Origin: CAZDHT01 sp964505325
GTDB taxonomy: Bacteria > Planctomycetota > PUPC01
DNA length: 15,361 nt
Reading direction: 5' to 3'
Assembly: GCA_964505325.1 (NCBI GenBank)
Contig: CAZDHT010000108.1
Coordinates: 1-15,361 of the forward strand
Part shown: positions 5,074-13,296 of the stretch, piece by piece
Position numbering within the stretch: position 1 is the first letter of the stretch
How the letters are laid out: the number at the start of each line of letters is the position of its first letter
Position numbers and translations under genes: made by a program
Notes under the pieces: model-generated
The model's input: the letters and a program-made list of their open reading frames with translations, nothing else
Told to the model about the DNA's origin: nothing
The model's database searches: none

Positions 5074-6729
5074 ATGAATCGGCGACGGTGGCGAACACTT
5101 GCGGCGAGCATCTTCGCGCTCCCTCTATGCGTGGCGTCGGCGCGGGCCGCCGACATCCGCCTCAAGCCGGCCAGGGCGAGCGAGACCGGCATCGCCAAGG
5201 CGATGAACGACTGGAAGGCGCGGGAGCTGACGCGCCAGGGCGGAAAGTTCGGGAGCCACGGCTGGTGGCCGTGGGGGCTGCGGGCGTTTGACCTTGACAA
5301 CGACGGCGATCTCGACCTGCTCCCCTCGCACCACGGCGTGCCGAGGTCCATCGTTCTCAAGTCACTCCTCAAGGAAACGGGCAAGCTGACGTTCGTCGAC
5401 GTCACGAAGGAGCTGGGTATCGACAGCCGCAAGCTCCCCATCGCCGACGACCGCCCCATGCTGTGGGACATCGACGGCGACCGCTACATCGACATCCCGA
5501 ACTTCTCCGATGAATCGCGGGTCTACGTCGTCTTCAACCGCGGCGGCAAGAAACTGGAAGAGAGCCGCATCCGGTTCCACGGCGTCGCCCATCCGGAGGA
5601 GGTCGTCGATCTCAACGGCGACGGATACCCCGACCTCGACGCCGGGCGTCTCGGCGCCTTCATCTACGACCCGAAGGCCAAGACGTTCAAGCGCGACAAG
5701 ACGATGATCCGCTTCCCCAAGCCGGACGGCCTGCCCGCCGAGCTGGAAACCCTGATGGTCGAACTCAAGAAGGAGAAAAGGAACCGGTTCTTGCGCTTCC
5801 AGTTCCTCCGGTACTTCAACCTGGGCCGCGACACCGTCGGCTATCGGCCGTATCCCATCGACCTGAACGGCGACGGCCGGGGCGACCTCGTCTTCACCGG
5901 CTACGCCGCGTACGGCGGGGGCTACCTGGCACGATACCTCCTGACCGCCGCCGACGGCAAACTCGCGGACAAGACGACGCAACTCGGGCTCCCCAAGGAC
6001 GCCGTTCCGATCTGGATCGACGACCTGACCGGCGACGGGGCGCCCGAGGTCCTCTCCGCCGGCAAGGCGGGCGGGTTCTTTGTGAACGACGGCACCGGCA
6101 AGTTCACGCTCAAGGACAGCCCGATGAACACGTTCCTCCGGAAGCGCGAGCCGTACCTCCTCCGCGCGTTCCCCGCCGACTTCGACAACGACGGCGATTG
6201 GGACCTCGTCCTCTCCAGCCCGCGTTACGGCCGAGCCGAGGTCTACGAGAACAAGGGCGGCGGCGAGTTCAAGCTCATCCTCAAGGCCCGGGCGTGGGAC
6301 TCGAATCCGATCGTCATCTGCGACATCGACAACGACGGGAAGATGGACCTGCTGATCGGCGGGGCCGGCAAGGATCGGAAGACGAGTATCGTGGTGTACC
6401 GAAACGAGACCCCGCACGCCGGCGGGTTCGTGCAGATCTGTCCGAAGATGTCCCCGCCGAATCCGTTCGCGGTGGGCGCGGTCGTCGAGGTGTTCAAGCC
6501 GGGCGAACTGGGCAAGGAAGGCACCCGGCCGATCTTCATCGAGAAGGCCCACGCCGACGGGACGCCCGTGCACGCGGGCCTCGCCGCGGCCGCCACCTTC
6601 GATCTGCGCGTGACCCTGCCCACCAAGAAGGTCGTGGAGAAGAGGGGGCTGGCGGGCAACCGCCGCCTCGCAATTGCGCCGGACGGGACTGTAACACCCA
6701 TCGTCGTCCCGCGCTCCAATGCTCATTAA
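5074..6729 (+). CDS. secreted FG-GAP/VCBS repeat protein with ASPIC/UnbV C-terminal domain
   Basis: The protein has 551 residues with a signal peptide at 1-25 (MNRRRWRTLAASIF…SARA). Seven calcium-binding-type DxDxDGxxD loops are visible, near residues 73, 132, 179, 263, 317, 369 and 417 (for example DLDNDGDLDL, DLNGDGYPDL, DFDNDGDWDL, DIDNDGKMDL), indicating a beta-propeller of FG-GAP/VCBS blades. Residues about 462-540 match the ASPIC/UnbV (CRTAC1-type) ending: NPFAVGAVVEVF, a conserved HAG at 500-502 and a terminal RLAIAPDGTVT. Loop 2 reads DIDGDRYID (Arg for Gly) and loop 5 ends in Glu. Start: GGAGGT (5064-5069) lies 4 nt before ATG 5074. Such proteins are exported and abundant in planctomycetes; their ligands are mostly unknown, and binding or adhesion is inferred. 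The stop is followed 5 nt later by the hairpin repeat at 6735. Confidence 0.9.
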   Translation: MNRRRWRTLAASIFALPLCVASARAADIRLKPARASETGIAKAMNDWKARELTRQGGKFGSHGWWPWGLRAFDLDNDGDLDLLPSHHGVPRSIVLKSLLKETGKLTFVDVTKELGIDSRKLPIADDRPMLWDIDGDRYIDIPNFSDESRVYVVFNRGGKKLEESRIRFHGVAHPEEVVDLNGDGYPDLDAGRLGAFIYDPKAKTFKRDKTMIRFPKPDGLPAELETLMVELKKEKRNRFLRFQFLRYFNLGRDTVGYRPYPIDLNGDGRGDLVFTGYAAYGGGYLARYLLTAADGKLADKTTQLGLPKDAVPIWIDDLTGDGAPEVLSAGKAGGFFVNDGTGKFTLKDSPMNTFLRKREPYLLRAFPADFDNDGDWDLVLSSPRYGRAEVYENKGGGEFKLILKARAWDSNPIVICDIDNDGKMDLLIGGAGKDRKTSIVVYRNETPHAGGFVQICPKMSPPNPFAVGAVVEVFKPGELGKEGTRPIFIEKAHADGTPVHAGLAAAATFDLRVTLPTKKVVEKRGLAGNRRLAIAPDGTVTPIVVPRSNAH

Positions 6730-6734
6730 CCGCA

Positions 6735-6778
6735 AAGTGGCACTTTTGGACGACACCTGTTCCAAAAAAGTACCACTT
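6735..6778. repeat. hairpin repeat, copy A
   Basis: AAGTGGCACTTTT (6735-6747) faces AAAAGTACCACTT (6766-6778), a 13-bp stem with one mismatch. The loop holds GGACGACACCTGTTCC. It begins 6 nt after the VCBS stop codon. It could terminate transcription in both directions, but A/T runs lie within the arms rather than after them. Confidence 0.75.
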
Positions 6779-6798
6779 CCCGGCGCCTGGAGCGCGCG
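6744..6798. repeat. 55-bp exact repeat, left copy at gap edge
   Basis: The 55 bases up to the first N are identical to 6899-6953. The segment covers the loop and right arm of the hairpin repeat and a GC-rich tail ending GGAGCGCGCG. Identical fixed-length ends on both sides of an N-run suggest de Bruijn-graph contig ends sharing one k-mer. Confidence 0.85.
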
Positions 6799-6898
6799 NN
6801 NNNNNNNNNNNNNNNNNNNNNNNNNNNNNNNNNNNNNNNNNNNNNNNNNNNNNNNNNNNNNNNNNNNNNNNNNNNNNNNNNNNNNNNNNNNNNNNNNN
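6799..6898. other. scaffold gap of exactly 100 N
   Basis: There are 100 consecutive N, a conventional placeholder for unknown length. Any translation running across it is meaningless. Confidence 0.99.
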
Positions 6899-6953
6899 TT
6901 TTGGACGACACCTGTTCCAAAAAAGTACCACTTCCCGGCGCCTGGAGCGCGCG
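6899..6953. repeat. 55-bp exact repeat, right copy, with partial hairpin (copy B)
   Basis: Identical to 6744-6798. It contains the right arm AAAAGTACCACTT (6921-6933) of a hairpin whose left arm would lie in the gap. Confidence 0.85.
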
Positions 6954-6994
6954 ACCGAAGTGAGCGGAGCCAGGACAGAACTGATATTCTGAAG

Positions 6995-7072
6995 GCGGGC
7001 AACCGCCGCCTGGCAATCACACCGGACGGGACTGTAACGCCCATCGCCATCCCCCGCTCCAATGCTCATTAA
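6995..7072 (+). pseudogene. duplicated 3' end of a VCBS/ASPIC gene
   Basis: Twenty-five codons plus TAA encode AGNRRLAITPDG…PRSNAH, the same ending as the VCBS/ASPIC protein (AGNRRLAIAPDG…PRSNAH). Nucleotides 6994-7072 align without gaps to 6651-6729 with 8 differences in 79, and the similarity continues into the hairpin repeat. Upstream of 6994 there is no further match to the VCBS gene, so only the tail is present. It is either the remnant of a diverged paralogue whose body was lost or lies elsewhere, or a tail-plus-hairpin unit copied on its own. Confidence 0.75.
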
Positions 7073-7077
7073 CCGCA

Positions 7078-7121
7078 AAGTGGTACTTTTGAACGACACC
7101 TGTTCCTGAAAAGTACCACTT
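7078..7121. repeat. hairpin repeat, copy C (perfect 13-bp arms)
   Basis: AAGTGGTACTTTT (7078-7090) and AAAAGTACCACTT (7109-7121) are perfect inverted arms. The 18-nt loop contains an inner GAAC/GTTC pair around GACACCT. As with copy A, it begins 6 nt after a TAA stop. The loop sequence GACACCTGTTCC is shared by all copies, which marks a repeat family rather than a chance stem. Confidence 0.8.
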
Positions 7122-7244
7122 GCTTGCAGCCGGGGCGCATCGCCGGAGTTGGTATGCCAGGTCACGTGGGATTTACTTGCGGCGGCTCATGATGTAAAGT
7201 GGGGAGATGCGTATCATCCCGGCCTCCCTGGCAAGGGCCTGCAA

Positions 7245-10016
7245 ATGGCGCAGCCGCGACGGAGCCTGCTCCTCGTTTCCTGTCTCGCGCTTGCCCTGCT
7301 CGCCGGGGCGCACATTACCCGCGCCGGCGACGTGCTCACGATCCACCCCGCCGTTCGCGGCTACCAGACGATGTGGCGCTACCGCTGGACCTGGCAGACG
7401 GAGTTGTGCCGCACGGAGGGCGGGGCGCTGGTCCGCGTCGATCCGTTCGACCCCAACCGCCTGGTGAAGACCAACGGGAAGAAGGTCTACCAACTCAGGA
7501 CGACCGACCGGGTAATCGGGTCGACGTTCCCGCCGCGCGGCTGGCACCGTCCCGGGTTCGACGACAGCCGCTGGCCGCTGCGCAAGGGGCCGTTCGTCTT
7601 CACCTACCGAAGCACGGCGCACGTCGCCCTGCGCGGGCGGTTCATCGTGACGGACCCCGGCAAGGCCGGCGATCTGAGCCTGTCGATGACGTACGAAGGC
7701 GGGGGGGTGGTATACCTGAACGGGCGCGAGGTCGCCCGCGGTCACATGCCCGACGGGGAGGTCAGGCCGGAGACGCCGGCGCTCGATTATCCGAAAGAGG
7801 CGCACGTCGGCCCGGACGGCGGGATGCTGAGGATCTACCGCCACCGGCGGGACCGGCAGCACAAGGACCGCTGGGCGAAGCGGGTTCGGAAGCTGGACGA
7901 CGTGACGATCCCCGCGCGGTACTTGGTGAAGGGGGTCAACATCCTGGCGATCAGCCTGCACCGCGCACCGGCGGTGGAGGCGATGTTCATCACCAACTTC
8001 AAGCCGGACGGCTGGTTCGGGAACTTCGCGAACCGGCTGGTGTACTTCTGGGACCGCATCCGGCTGGAGTCGCTGAGCCTGCGTGCGGCGGACGGCGCGG
8101 CGGTGCTGCCGAACGTCAGGCCGCCCAAGGGCGTGCAGGTCTGGAACCACGAGCCCGTCCAGCGGGTGGACCGCTACGCCTTTGGCGAGCCCGGCCGGCG
8201 GCCGTATCCGGTCCGGATGTATGCGGCGCGGAACGGGGTGGCCGTGGGCGTCGTGGTCGCCACCGCCTATCAGCCCATCCACGGCCTGACGGCGGCCGCG
8301 GGCAAGCTGACGCGGGGCGCGGGCGGCGAGGTCCGCGCCGCAAACGCGCGGATCCGCTACGCCGAGGTGGTCAAGGTCACGCCCCACGTGTGGTTCCACG
8401 ACCGCCTCGATGCCGCGCCCGTGGACGGCGCGGTGCGCGTGCCTGTGTGGCTGACGGTCCGGGTCCCGCGCGACGCGAAGCCCGGAACGTATGCCGGAAC
8501 GCTGACCGTGGGCGCCGACGGGGCGAAGCCCGTCATTTTCCCCGTCGAGTTGCGGGTGTTCGACTGGACCCTGCCCGACCCGCAGAACTTCACCACGCAC
8601 CTCGGCGTGATCCAGTCGCCCGACTCCGCGGCCATTCAGTACGGCGTGCCGATGTGGTCCGACAAGCACTTCGAACTGATCGGCAAGTCGTTTGAGCTTT
8701 TCGGACAAATCGGGAACAAGGTCGTCTACCTGCCTTTGGTGCGGCGGACGCACTTCGGGAACGAGCACACCATGGTCCGCTGGATTCAGGGGGCGGATGG
8801 GTCGTTCAAGCACGACTTCAGCATCGTCGAGCGATACCTGGACATCGCGGTCAGGCACCAGGGCAAGATGCCCGTTGTCTGCCTGTATCTGTGGGACCTC
8901 TTCTCCAACCCGGGGTTCGGCAAGCGCAGGGTGCCGGCGGAGAAGCTGGGCACGGGCGGCCAGAGCACGGGCATGACCGACGGCAAGCACTTCACGGCGC
9001 TGGACGCGAAGACGGGCAAGCTGGAGGGCTTCGCCGGGCCGGCCTGGGGGACGCCCGAGGCGCGGTCGTTCTGGAAGCCCGTGATCGACGGCCTCCGCGC
9101 CGTCCTGCGAAAGCGGGGCCTCGAGAAGTCGATGATGTTCGGCCTGGCCGGGGACGCGATGCCGGCCAAGGTGGTCATCGAGGATTGCCGGGCCATCGCG
9201 CCGGACGTGCCGTGGGTCTGCCACTCGCACCTGTTCCGCGAGCACGTCGGCAGGAGCCGGTCCTATCAGGGCCAGCGCATCGGATACATGGCGACGGTGG
9301 GCGGGGCGATCGGCGTCTTCTGGGACCCCGCCGGCTCGCGGCCCTTCTACGGTTGGATGAACCGGTCGCGGCTGGTGACGTTCGCGCGCGACTCCTACGG
9401 CCGCGGCCCGAGCCTCACGCAGTACGCGCCGCCGGCGATCTACCGGCTGGCGGCGGAGGGCTCGCTGCACAGCGGCCGGCTGTACGTGGAGAAGTGGGGC
9501 GTGCGGAAGGACATCGTCGGGCTGGGCGGCCGGCGCGGCTTCCGGCAGTTCCCCGGTCTCCGCGGCCTCGGGCGGATCGGCGGCGACTTCTGGCCGGTCC
9601 TCAAGGCCGGACGACTGTCGCGCAGCGTCGCCGGGCGGTACCCGGTAACCGCCTGGGGGACGGTGCGGCTCGGGTCCGGCGGCACGACGACCCATCTCCT
9701 GGCGGCGGGCAAGGACGGCCCCGTGCCGTCCGTCCGCTTTGAAATGCTGCGGCAGTCCCTGCAGGACGCCGAGGCGGTAATCTTCATCCGCAACGCGCTG
9801 TTCGACAAGGCGAGGCGCGCGAAGCTGCCGGCCGCGCTGGCGGACCGATGCGAGAAACTCCTCGATTGGCGCATTCGCGGCCTGCGCAATATCACCGGGG
9901 GCTGCGGCTACTTGACCGGCTACTGGCGCGAATATCAACTGTCCCCCGACTGGGACGGGAGCTCGCGGGCGCTGTACGAGGCCGCCCGGGACGTGAGCAA
10001 CGCCATGAAGCGGTGA
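7245..10016 (+). CDS. secreted DUF4091/GH123-like glycoside hydrolase family protein
   Basis: The protein has 923 residues. Residues 1-27 are a signal peptide (MAQPRRSLLLVSCLALALL…ITRA). Residues about 98-240 resemble a galactose-binding-like module (GWHRPGFDDSRWP, then GVVYLNGREVARG). Residues about 270-440 look like the beta-sandwich that precedes DUF4091 barrels, with the typical VPVWLTVRVPRDAKPGTYAGTL (400-420) and VELRVFDWTLP (434-444). A probable TIM barrel spans about 445-750, and the end (about 800-880) carries GGTTTHLLAAGKDGPVPSVRFEMLRQSLQDAEA, the usual DUF4091 tail. Known relatives in GH123 use an adjacent Asp-Glu pair on a barrel strand; the best candidate strand here reads FGLAGDAMP (632-640), so the Glu seems replaced and activity is uncertain. 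Start: ATG 7245 was chosen for the signal peptide, with a weak AAGGG upstream; the frame stays open to 7149. It opens a three-gene plus-strand run. Confidence 0.75.
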   Translation: MAQPRRSLLLVSCLALALLAGAHITRAGDVLTIHPAVRGYQTMWRYRWTWQTELCRTEGGALVRVDPFDPNRLVKTNGKKVYQLRTTDRVIGSTFPPRGWHRPGFDDSRWPLRKGPFVFTYRSTAHVALRGRFIVTDPGKAGDLSLSMTYEGGGVVYLNGREVARGHMPDGEVRPETPALDYPKEAHVGPDGGMLRIYRHRRDRQHKDRWAKRVRKLDDVTIPARYLVKGVNILAISLHRAPAVEAMFITNFKPDGWFGNFANRLVYFWDRIRLESLSLRAADGAAVLPNVRPPKGVQVWNHEPVQRVDRYAFGEPGRRPYPVRMYAARNGVAVGVVVATAYQPIHGLTAAAGKLTRGAGGEVRAANARIRYAEVVKVTPHVWFHDRLDAAPVDGAVRVPVWLTVRVPRDAKPGTYAGTLTVGADGAKPVIFPVELRVFDWTLPDPQNFTTHLGVIQSPDSAAIQYGVPMWSDKHFELIGKSFELFGQIGNKVVYLPLVRRTHFGNEHTMVRWIQGADGSFKHDFSIVERYLDIAVRHQGKMPVVCLYLWDLFSNPGFGKRRVPAEKLGTGGQSTGMTDGKHFTALDAKTGKLEGFAGPAWGTPEARSFWKPVIDGLRAVLRKRGLEKSMMFGLAGDAMPAKVVIEDCRAIAPDVPWVCHSHLFREHVGRSRSYQGQRIGYMATVGGAIGVFWDPAGSRPFYGWMNRSRLVTFARDSYGRGPSLTQYAPPAIYRLAAEGSLHSGRLYVEKWGVRKDIVGLGGRRGFRQFPGLRGLGRIGGDFWPVLKAGRLSRSVAGRYPVTAWGTVRLGSGGTTTHLLAAGKDGPVPSVRFEMLRQSLQDAEAVIFIRNALFDKARRAKLPAALADRCEKLLDWRIRGLRNITGGCGYLTGYWREYQLSPDWDGSSRALYEAARDVSNAMKR

Positions 10017-10086
10017 CCGCGGCCGATTCTGCTTGCATTGCCGCTCGGATCATATACCCTGTCCGGTCGCAGGGAGCCTTTGAACG

Positions 10087-10092
10087 GGAGGT
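10087..10092 (+). promoter_or_regulatory. ribosome binding site bearing on the start choice
   Basis: GGAGGT ends 3 nt before ATG 10096 and 6 nt before ATG 10099. The spacing favours the second ATG, shortening the protein by one residue. Confidence 0.75.
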
Positions 10093-10095
10093 GTT

Positions 10096-13000
10096 ATGAT
10101 GCGCAACACTCACGCAAGGAGGGTGTGGCTGGCGGCGCCGCTGTTGCTGGTGGCGAGTGTCGCGGCGGGCGCCCAGATCGAGTCCATCCACAAGCAGCTC
10201 GGTATCACGATGAGCGTCACCACCCGCCCGGCGTGGCCGAAGCCGCCCGCCGCGTCGGTGCAGGTGACGCTTGTCGCGCAGACGGCGGAGCCCGGCCCGC
10301 ACGTCGTGTCCTTCGGCGTGCCGTTCGGCCCCGGCTGGCTGAGCGACGACAAGCAGATCCGCGTGCTGGGGCCGGACGGGAAGGAGATTCCCGCCTTCGC
10401 CCGGCCGCTTGTGTACTGGTGGCTCGACGGGAAGCGCGGCACGATCCGCTCCGTGCTGGTGCAGTTCGAGGCGAGCGTCGAGAAGGACAAGGCGCAGACG
10501 GTGACGTTGACCTGGGACCAGGCGCGCGCGAAGTCGCGTCCGAAGCAAGTGCCGGTGTCCGAGACGCAGTTCACCCGCCACGTCGATCCGCCGAAGAGCT
10601 ACGCCAAACGCGCGTACAGCTTCGATCATCCGTGCCCGAAGATTGTGGCGCTGCTGCCGCCGGCGTGGCTCTGCGCGAGTCTCGTCGCCTGGCAGCAGGT
10701 GCCGGCGGCGGAGAACCAGATCGCCCCGTGGTTCGACAAGCACCTGCTCGACAAGGTGGAGTACTCGTTCCGCAACATCTCGGCCAAGGCCTACGAGGCG
10801 TACCTGTTCGACCGCCAGGCGGTGTACGCCAAGATCTACTGCCGCCACGGCGAGGCCCGGTTCCTCCTCGCCGCGCTGGCGGCCAACGACTTTTACCTGC
10901 AGCACCTCGACGCTCAGGGATTCTTCGACCTGAAGCGCTACAAGGACTTCAAGTACTCGTTTAACGAGGGGTCGGCGATCCTGTACATGCTCACCGGCGA
11001 TCCGCGGTACCTGGAGCTGGTCAACCGCATCGTGAAGCTGTGGGAGAAGCACACCTACGCCCGCCGCGGGAAGCTCTCCATCAACTACACCGCGCAGAGC
11101 AACTTCTGGACCGAACGTCACCACGCCTTCGGCATGGCCGCATACGTCCACGCCTATGAGATCACCGGCGAGAAGAAGTGGCTCGACACGGCGAAGCTCT
11201 ACCTCGATGCGGCGCTCGCCATGCAGGTCCAGCCGGCCGACGGCAAGGCGCCCGACGGCGCCTGGGTGCACCGGGCCGGGGCCCACGGCGACGGCAACGG
11301 CTGGACCACCAGCCCGTGGATGAGCGCCTTCCTCGCCGACTCCATCTGGAAGTACTGGTCGCTCACCGGCGATCCGCGAGCCGCTTCCTCGCTGGCCATG
11401 TACGCCAAGTTCACCGAGAAGCATTCGGTCTCGCCCGACGGCGACATGATAATGTACATGGCGAACTCCCCCGGCCGCGGCCGAAGCATCAACCCCGGCA
11501 TCGAGCACAACTTCGAGGGCATCTACCTGCTCGCTCTCGGCTACTACTTCTCCGGCGGCAGCGACGTCGGCTACCTCAAGAAGATCAGCACGCTGGCGCC
11601 GCCGGTGATGAAGGACGGGGCGAACAACCCCGGCCGCAAGTTCAACTGGCGCTTCCGCGAGACCTCCAAGGCCCTGTGGCTGCTATACCACGCGCTGCCG
11701 ACGCGCGAGGCCAGCCTGAAGGCGGTACGGAAGCATGTCCGGCGGGTCCTGCCGGAAGGGCCGGAAGCCTGGAAGCCCGTGCCGGGCGACGCGGACAAGG
11801 TGCTGGCGGCGCTCGGGCTCGAGCTGAAGGTCAAGACGCGGCCGGCCTGGCCCCGACCGCCGGGGAGCAGCGTGAAGGTCGCGCTGGTGCCGCAGGTGAA
11901 GACGGCGCAGCGCTGCGTTGTCTCGCTCGGCCTCCCGCTCGGGCCCGGATGGCTGAAGGATGACAGGAACATCCGCGTGCTGGACGCCAACCGGCGCGAG
12001 GTCCCCGCGTACACCCGCGAGCTGGCGCGATGGTGGATCGACGGCCGCCGCGGCACCATTCGCAGTGTGCTGGTCCAGTTCGCTACGGACGCCGCTCCAG
12101 GCCGGACCGCACACGTCACCATTGCGCTGGACAAGCCCCGGGCCAACAGCCGCGCGTCTCCGGCCAAGCCTGCCGAGACCCACTTCACGCTCCGCGTCGC
12201 GCCGGCGCCGGCGGACGCGAAGAAGGCGGACGCGTTCGACTTCCCGTGCCCGAAAGTCCTGGCGGTTCTGCCGGCCGACTGGCTGTGCGCCAGCCTGGTC
12301 ACATGGCAGCAAGTGCCCGCCGACGGGAACCAGGCAGCCCCGTGGTACGATGAGCACTTCCAGGCGTCGTTCCAGACATCGCTGGCCGACATCTCGGCGG
12401 GCCGGAAGAACTATGCCGCCCATCTGGCCGACCGGCCGGCTACCTACGCCAAGGCGTATGTCCGCCACGGGCGCCCCGAGCATCTGCTCGCCGCCTTGAA
12501 GGCCGGCGAGCATTACGTCCAACACCTGGGCGCGAACGGCTACCACGATATCCGCCCGAGGCCGCATCGGATGTACACGTTCGTGGAGGGCTCGGCGCTG
12601 CTGTATCTGCTGACGGGCGAGCCGCGGTTCCGCGAAGCCGCAGAGCGCGCGGCGCGCGTGTGGGCGAAGTACCGCGAGGGAGAGTACAGCAAGTACGACT
12701 TCTGGGACGAACGCGAGCACGGCCTCGGCATGCTGGCCGCCGTCCACATGTACGAACTGACGGGCGACGCCACGTGGCGTGACCGCGCCCGCCGGTTCTT
12801 CGAGTTGGCCCTGGCGCTGCAGACCCACCCCGCCGACGGCCGCCCGCCGGATGGGGCGTGGGTCCACTCGGCCAAGAGCCACGGCGAAGGCAGCGGCTGG
12901 CTCAGCAGCCCCTGGATGAGCACGTTCCTCGCCGACCCCATCTGGAAATACTGGATGCTCACCGGGGACCAACGCGCCGCGGCGTCCCTCCTGATGTACG

Positions 13001-13296
13001 CGAAATTTGTGCGCGACCACGCCATTGGCTCTAAAGGCGTGTACGACCTGGCCAACTCGCCTGGCCGCGGCGACAGCACCCGCCCGTCGGTCAAACACAA
13101 CCTGGCCGGTGCCGGTCTGCTGGCCTTCGGCTATTACCTGTCCGGCGGCGACAAGAGTTTCCTCAAGAAGGTTGACGCACTGTGGCCGGCGATTCTGAAG
13201 GACGACGCGAACGAGCCGGCGTACAACTTCGCCCGGCAGTTTCGCGCCAGCTCGACCCTGGTGTGGCTGCTGGCCGGCGCGGGAGGTCCGCGATGA
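10096..13296 (+). CDS. large secreted protein: tandem duplication of RIFT-barrel-like plus alpha/alpha-toroid-like module
   Basis: The protein has 1066 residues with a signal peptide at about 1-26 (VWLAAPLLLVASVAAGA/Q). The rest is two copies of one about 500-residue module, at roughly 35-533 and 573-1060. Paired landmarks are TRPAWP (43/581), F/LGxPxGPGWL (73/611), GTIRSVLVQF (115/653), WLCASLV.WQQVPA (191/729), EGSAxLYxLTG (291/831), DGAWVH (387/919), SPWMSxFLADxIWKYWxLTGD (406/938) and ANSPGRG (456/986). The first 140 residues of each module resemble the N-terminal RIFT-barrel domain of exo-rhamnogalacturonan lyase-like (PcRGLX/YetA-type) proteins: good-looking beta structure, 'VPFGPGWL', then 'RVLGPDGKEIPA'. 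The remainder is helical with W/Y/H/D-rich motifs, like six-hairpin or alpha/alpha-toroid polysaccharide-degrading enzymes. Polysaccharide cleavage is inferred, not shown. Seventy-nine nucleotides separate it from the gene before; it overlaps the next gene by 4 nt. Insertions differ between halves (copy 1 has about 10 extra residues near 318-335). Confidence 0.75.
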   Translation: MMRNTHARRVWLAAPLLLVASVAAGAQIESIHKQLGITMSVTTRPAWPKPPAASVQVTLVAQTAEPGPHVVSFGVPFGPGWLSDDKQIRVLGPDGKEIPAFARPLVYWWLDGKRGTIRSVLVQFEASVEKDKAQTVTLTWDQARAKSRPKQVPVSETQFTRHVDPPKSYAKRAYSFDHPCPKIVALLPPAWLCASLVAWQQVPAAENQIAPWFDKHLLDKVEYSFRNISAKAYEAYLFDRQAVYAKIYCRHGEARFLLAALAANDFYLQHLDAQGFFDLKRYKDFKYSFNEGSAILYMLTGDPRYLELVNRIVKLWEKHTYARRGKLSINYTAQSNFWTERHHAFGMAAYVHAYEITGEKKWLDTAKLYLDAALAMQVQPADGKAPDGAWVHRAGAHGDGNGWTTSPWMSAFLADSIWKYWSLTGDPRAASSLAMYAKFTEKHSVSPDGDMIMYMANSPGRGRSINPGIEHNFEGIYLLALGYYFSGGSDVGYLKKISTLAPPVMKDGANNPGRKFNWRFRETSKALWLLYHALPTREASLKAVRKHVRRVLPEGPEAWKPVPGDADKVLAALGLELKVKTRPAWPRPPGSSVKVALVPQVKTAQRCVVSLGLPLGPGWLKDDRNIRVLDANRREVPAYTRELARWWIDGRRGTIRSVLVQFATDAAPGRTAHVTIALDKPRANSRASPAKPAETHFTLRVAPAPADAKKADAFDFPCPKVLAVLPADWLCASLVTWQQVPADGNQAAPWYDEHFQASFQTSLADISAGRKNYAAHLADRPATYAKAYVRHGRPEHLLAALKAGEHYVQHLGANGYHDIRPRPHRMYTFVEGSALLYLLTGEPRFREAAERAARVWAKYREGEYSKYDFWDEREHGLGMLAAVHMYELTGDATWRDRARRFFELALALQTHPADGRPPDGAWVHSAKSHGEGSGWLSSPWMSTFLADPIWKYWMLTGDQRAAASLLMYAKFVRDHAIGSKGVYDLANSPGRGDSTRPSVKHNLAGAGLLAFGYYLSGGDKSFLKKVDALWPAILKDDANEPAYNFARQFRASSTLVWLLAGAGGPR
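10198..11694 (+). repeat. module copy 1 of the internally duplicated protein
   Basis: Encodes residues about 35-533. Boundaries are set by the first shared motif (TRPAWP region) and by the shared LWLLYHAL / LVWLLAGA ending. A linker of about 40 residues separates it from copy 2. Confidence 0.8.
11812..13275 (+). repeat. module copy 2 of the internally duplicated protein
   Basis: Encodes residues about 573-1060. It follows copy 1 in the same motif order throughout, which shows a whole-module duplication rather than a repeated single domain. Conserved blocks are near identical, while intervening segments have diverged, so the duplication is old. Confidence 0.8.
13282..13287 (+). promoter_or_regulatory. 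ribosome binding site inside the preceding gene
   Basis: GGAGGT lies 5 nt before ATG 13293, and the ATG overlaps the previous stop as ATGA. This fixes the start of the repeat protein and points to translational coupling. Confidence 0.85.

Larger units (their letters stand above)
6730..7244. other. repeat-rich spacer with scaffold gap
   Basis: The spacer contains hairpin repeat copy A (6735-6778), one copy of a 55-bp exact repeat (6744-6798), 100 N, the second 55-bp copy (6899-6953), a 25-codon duplicate of the VCBS gene's 3' end (6995-7072) and hairpin copy C (7078-7121). The remaining 7122-7244 shows no gene; an ATG at 7207 behind GGGGAG opens an 86-codon frame without recognisable character. 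The true length of the gap is unknown. Confidence 0.7.

Noticed and set aside
5362..7062. Minus-strand frame of 566 codons passing through the N gap
   Set aside because: Translation across N is meaningless, and the rest is the shadow of the VCBS gene.
7149..7244. Upstream TTG extension of the DUF4091-type gene
   Set aside because: The 32 extra residues precede a normal signal peptide and would disable it; ATG 7245 is the better start.
7173..9938. A 921-codon open frame on the minus strand
   Set aside because: It is antisense to the DUF4091-type gene, has no ribosome site or signal peptide, and is Arg/Ala/Pro/Val-rich as expected from the shadow of a high-GC gene.
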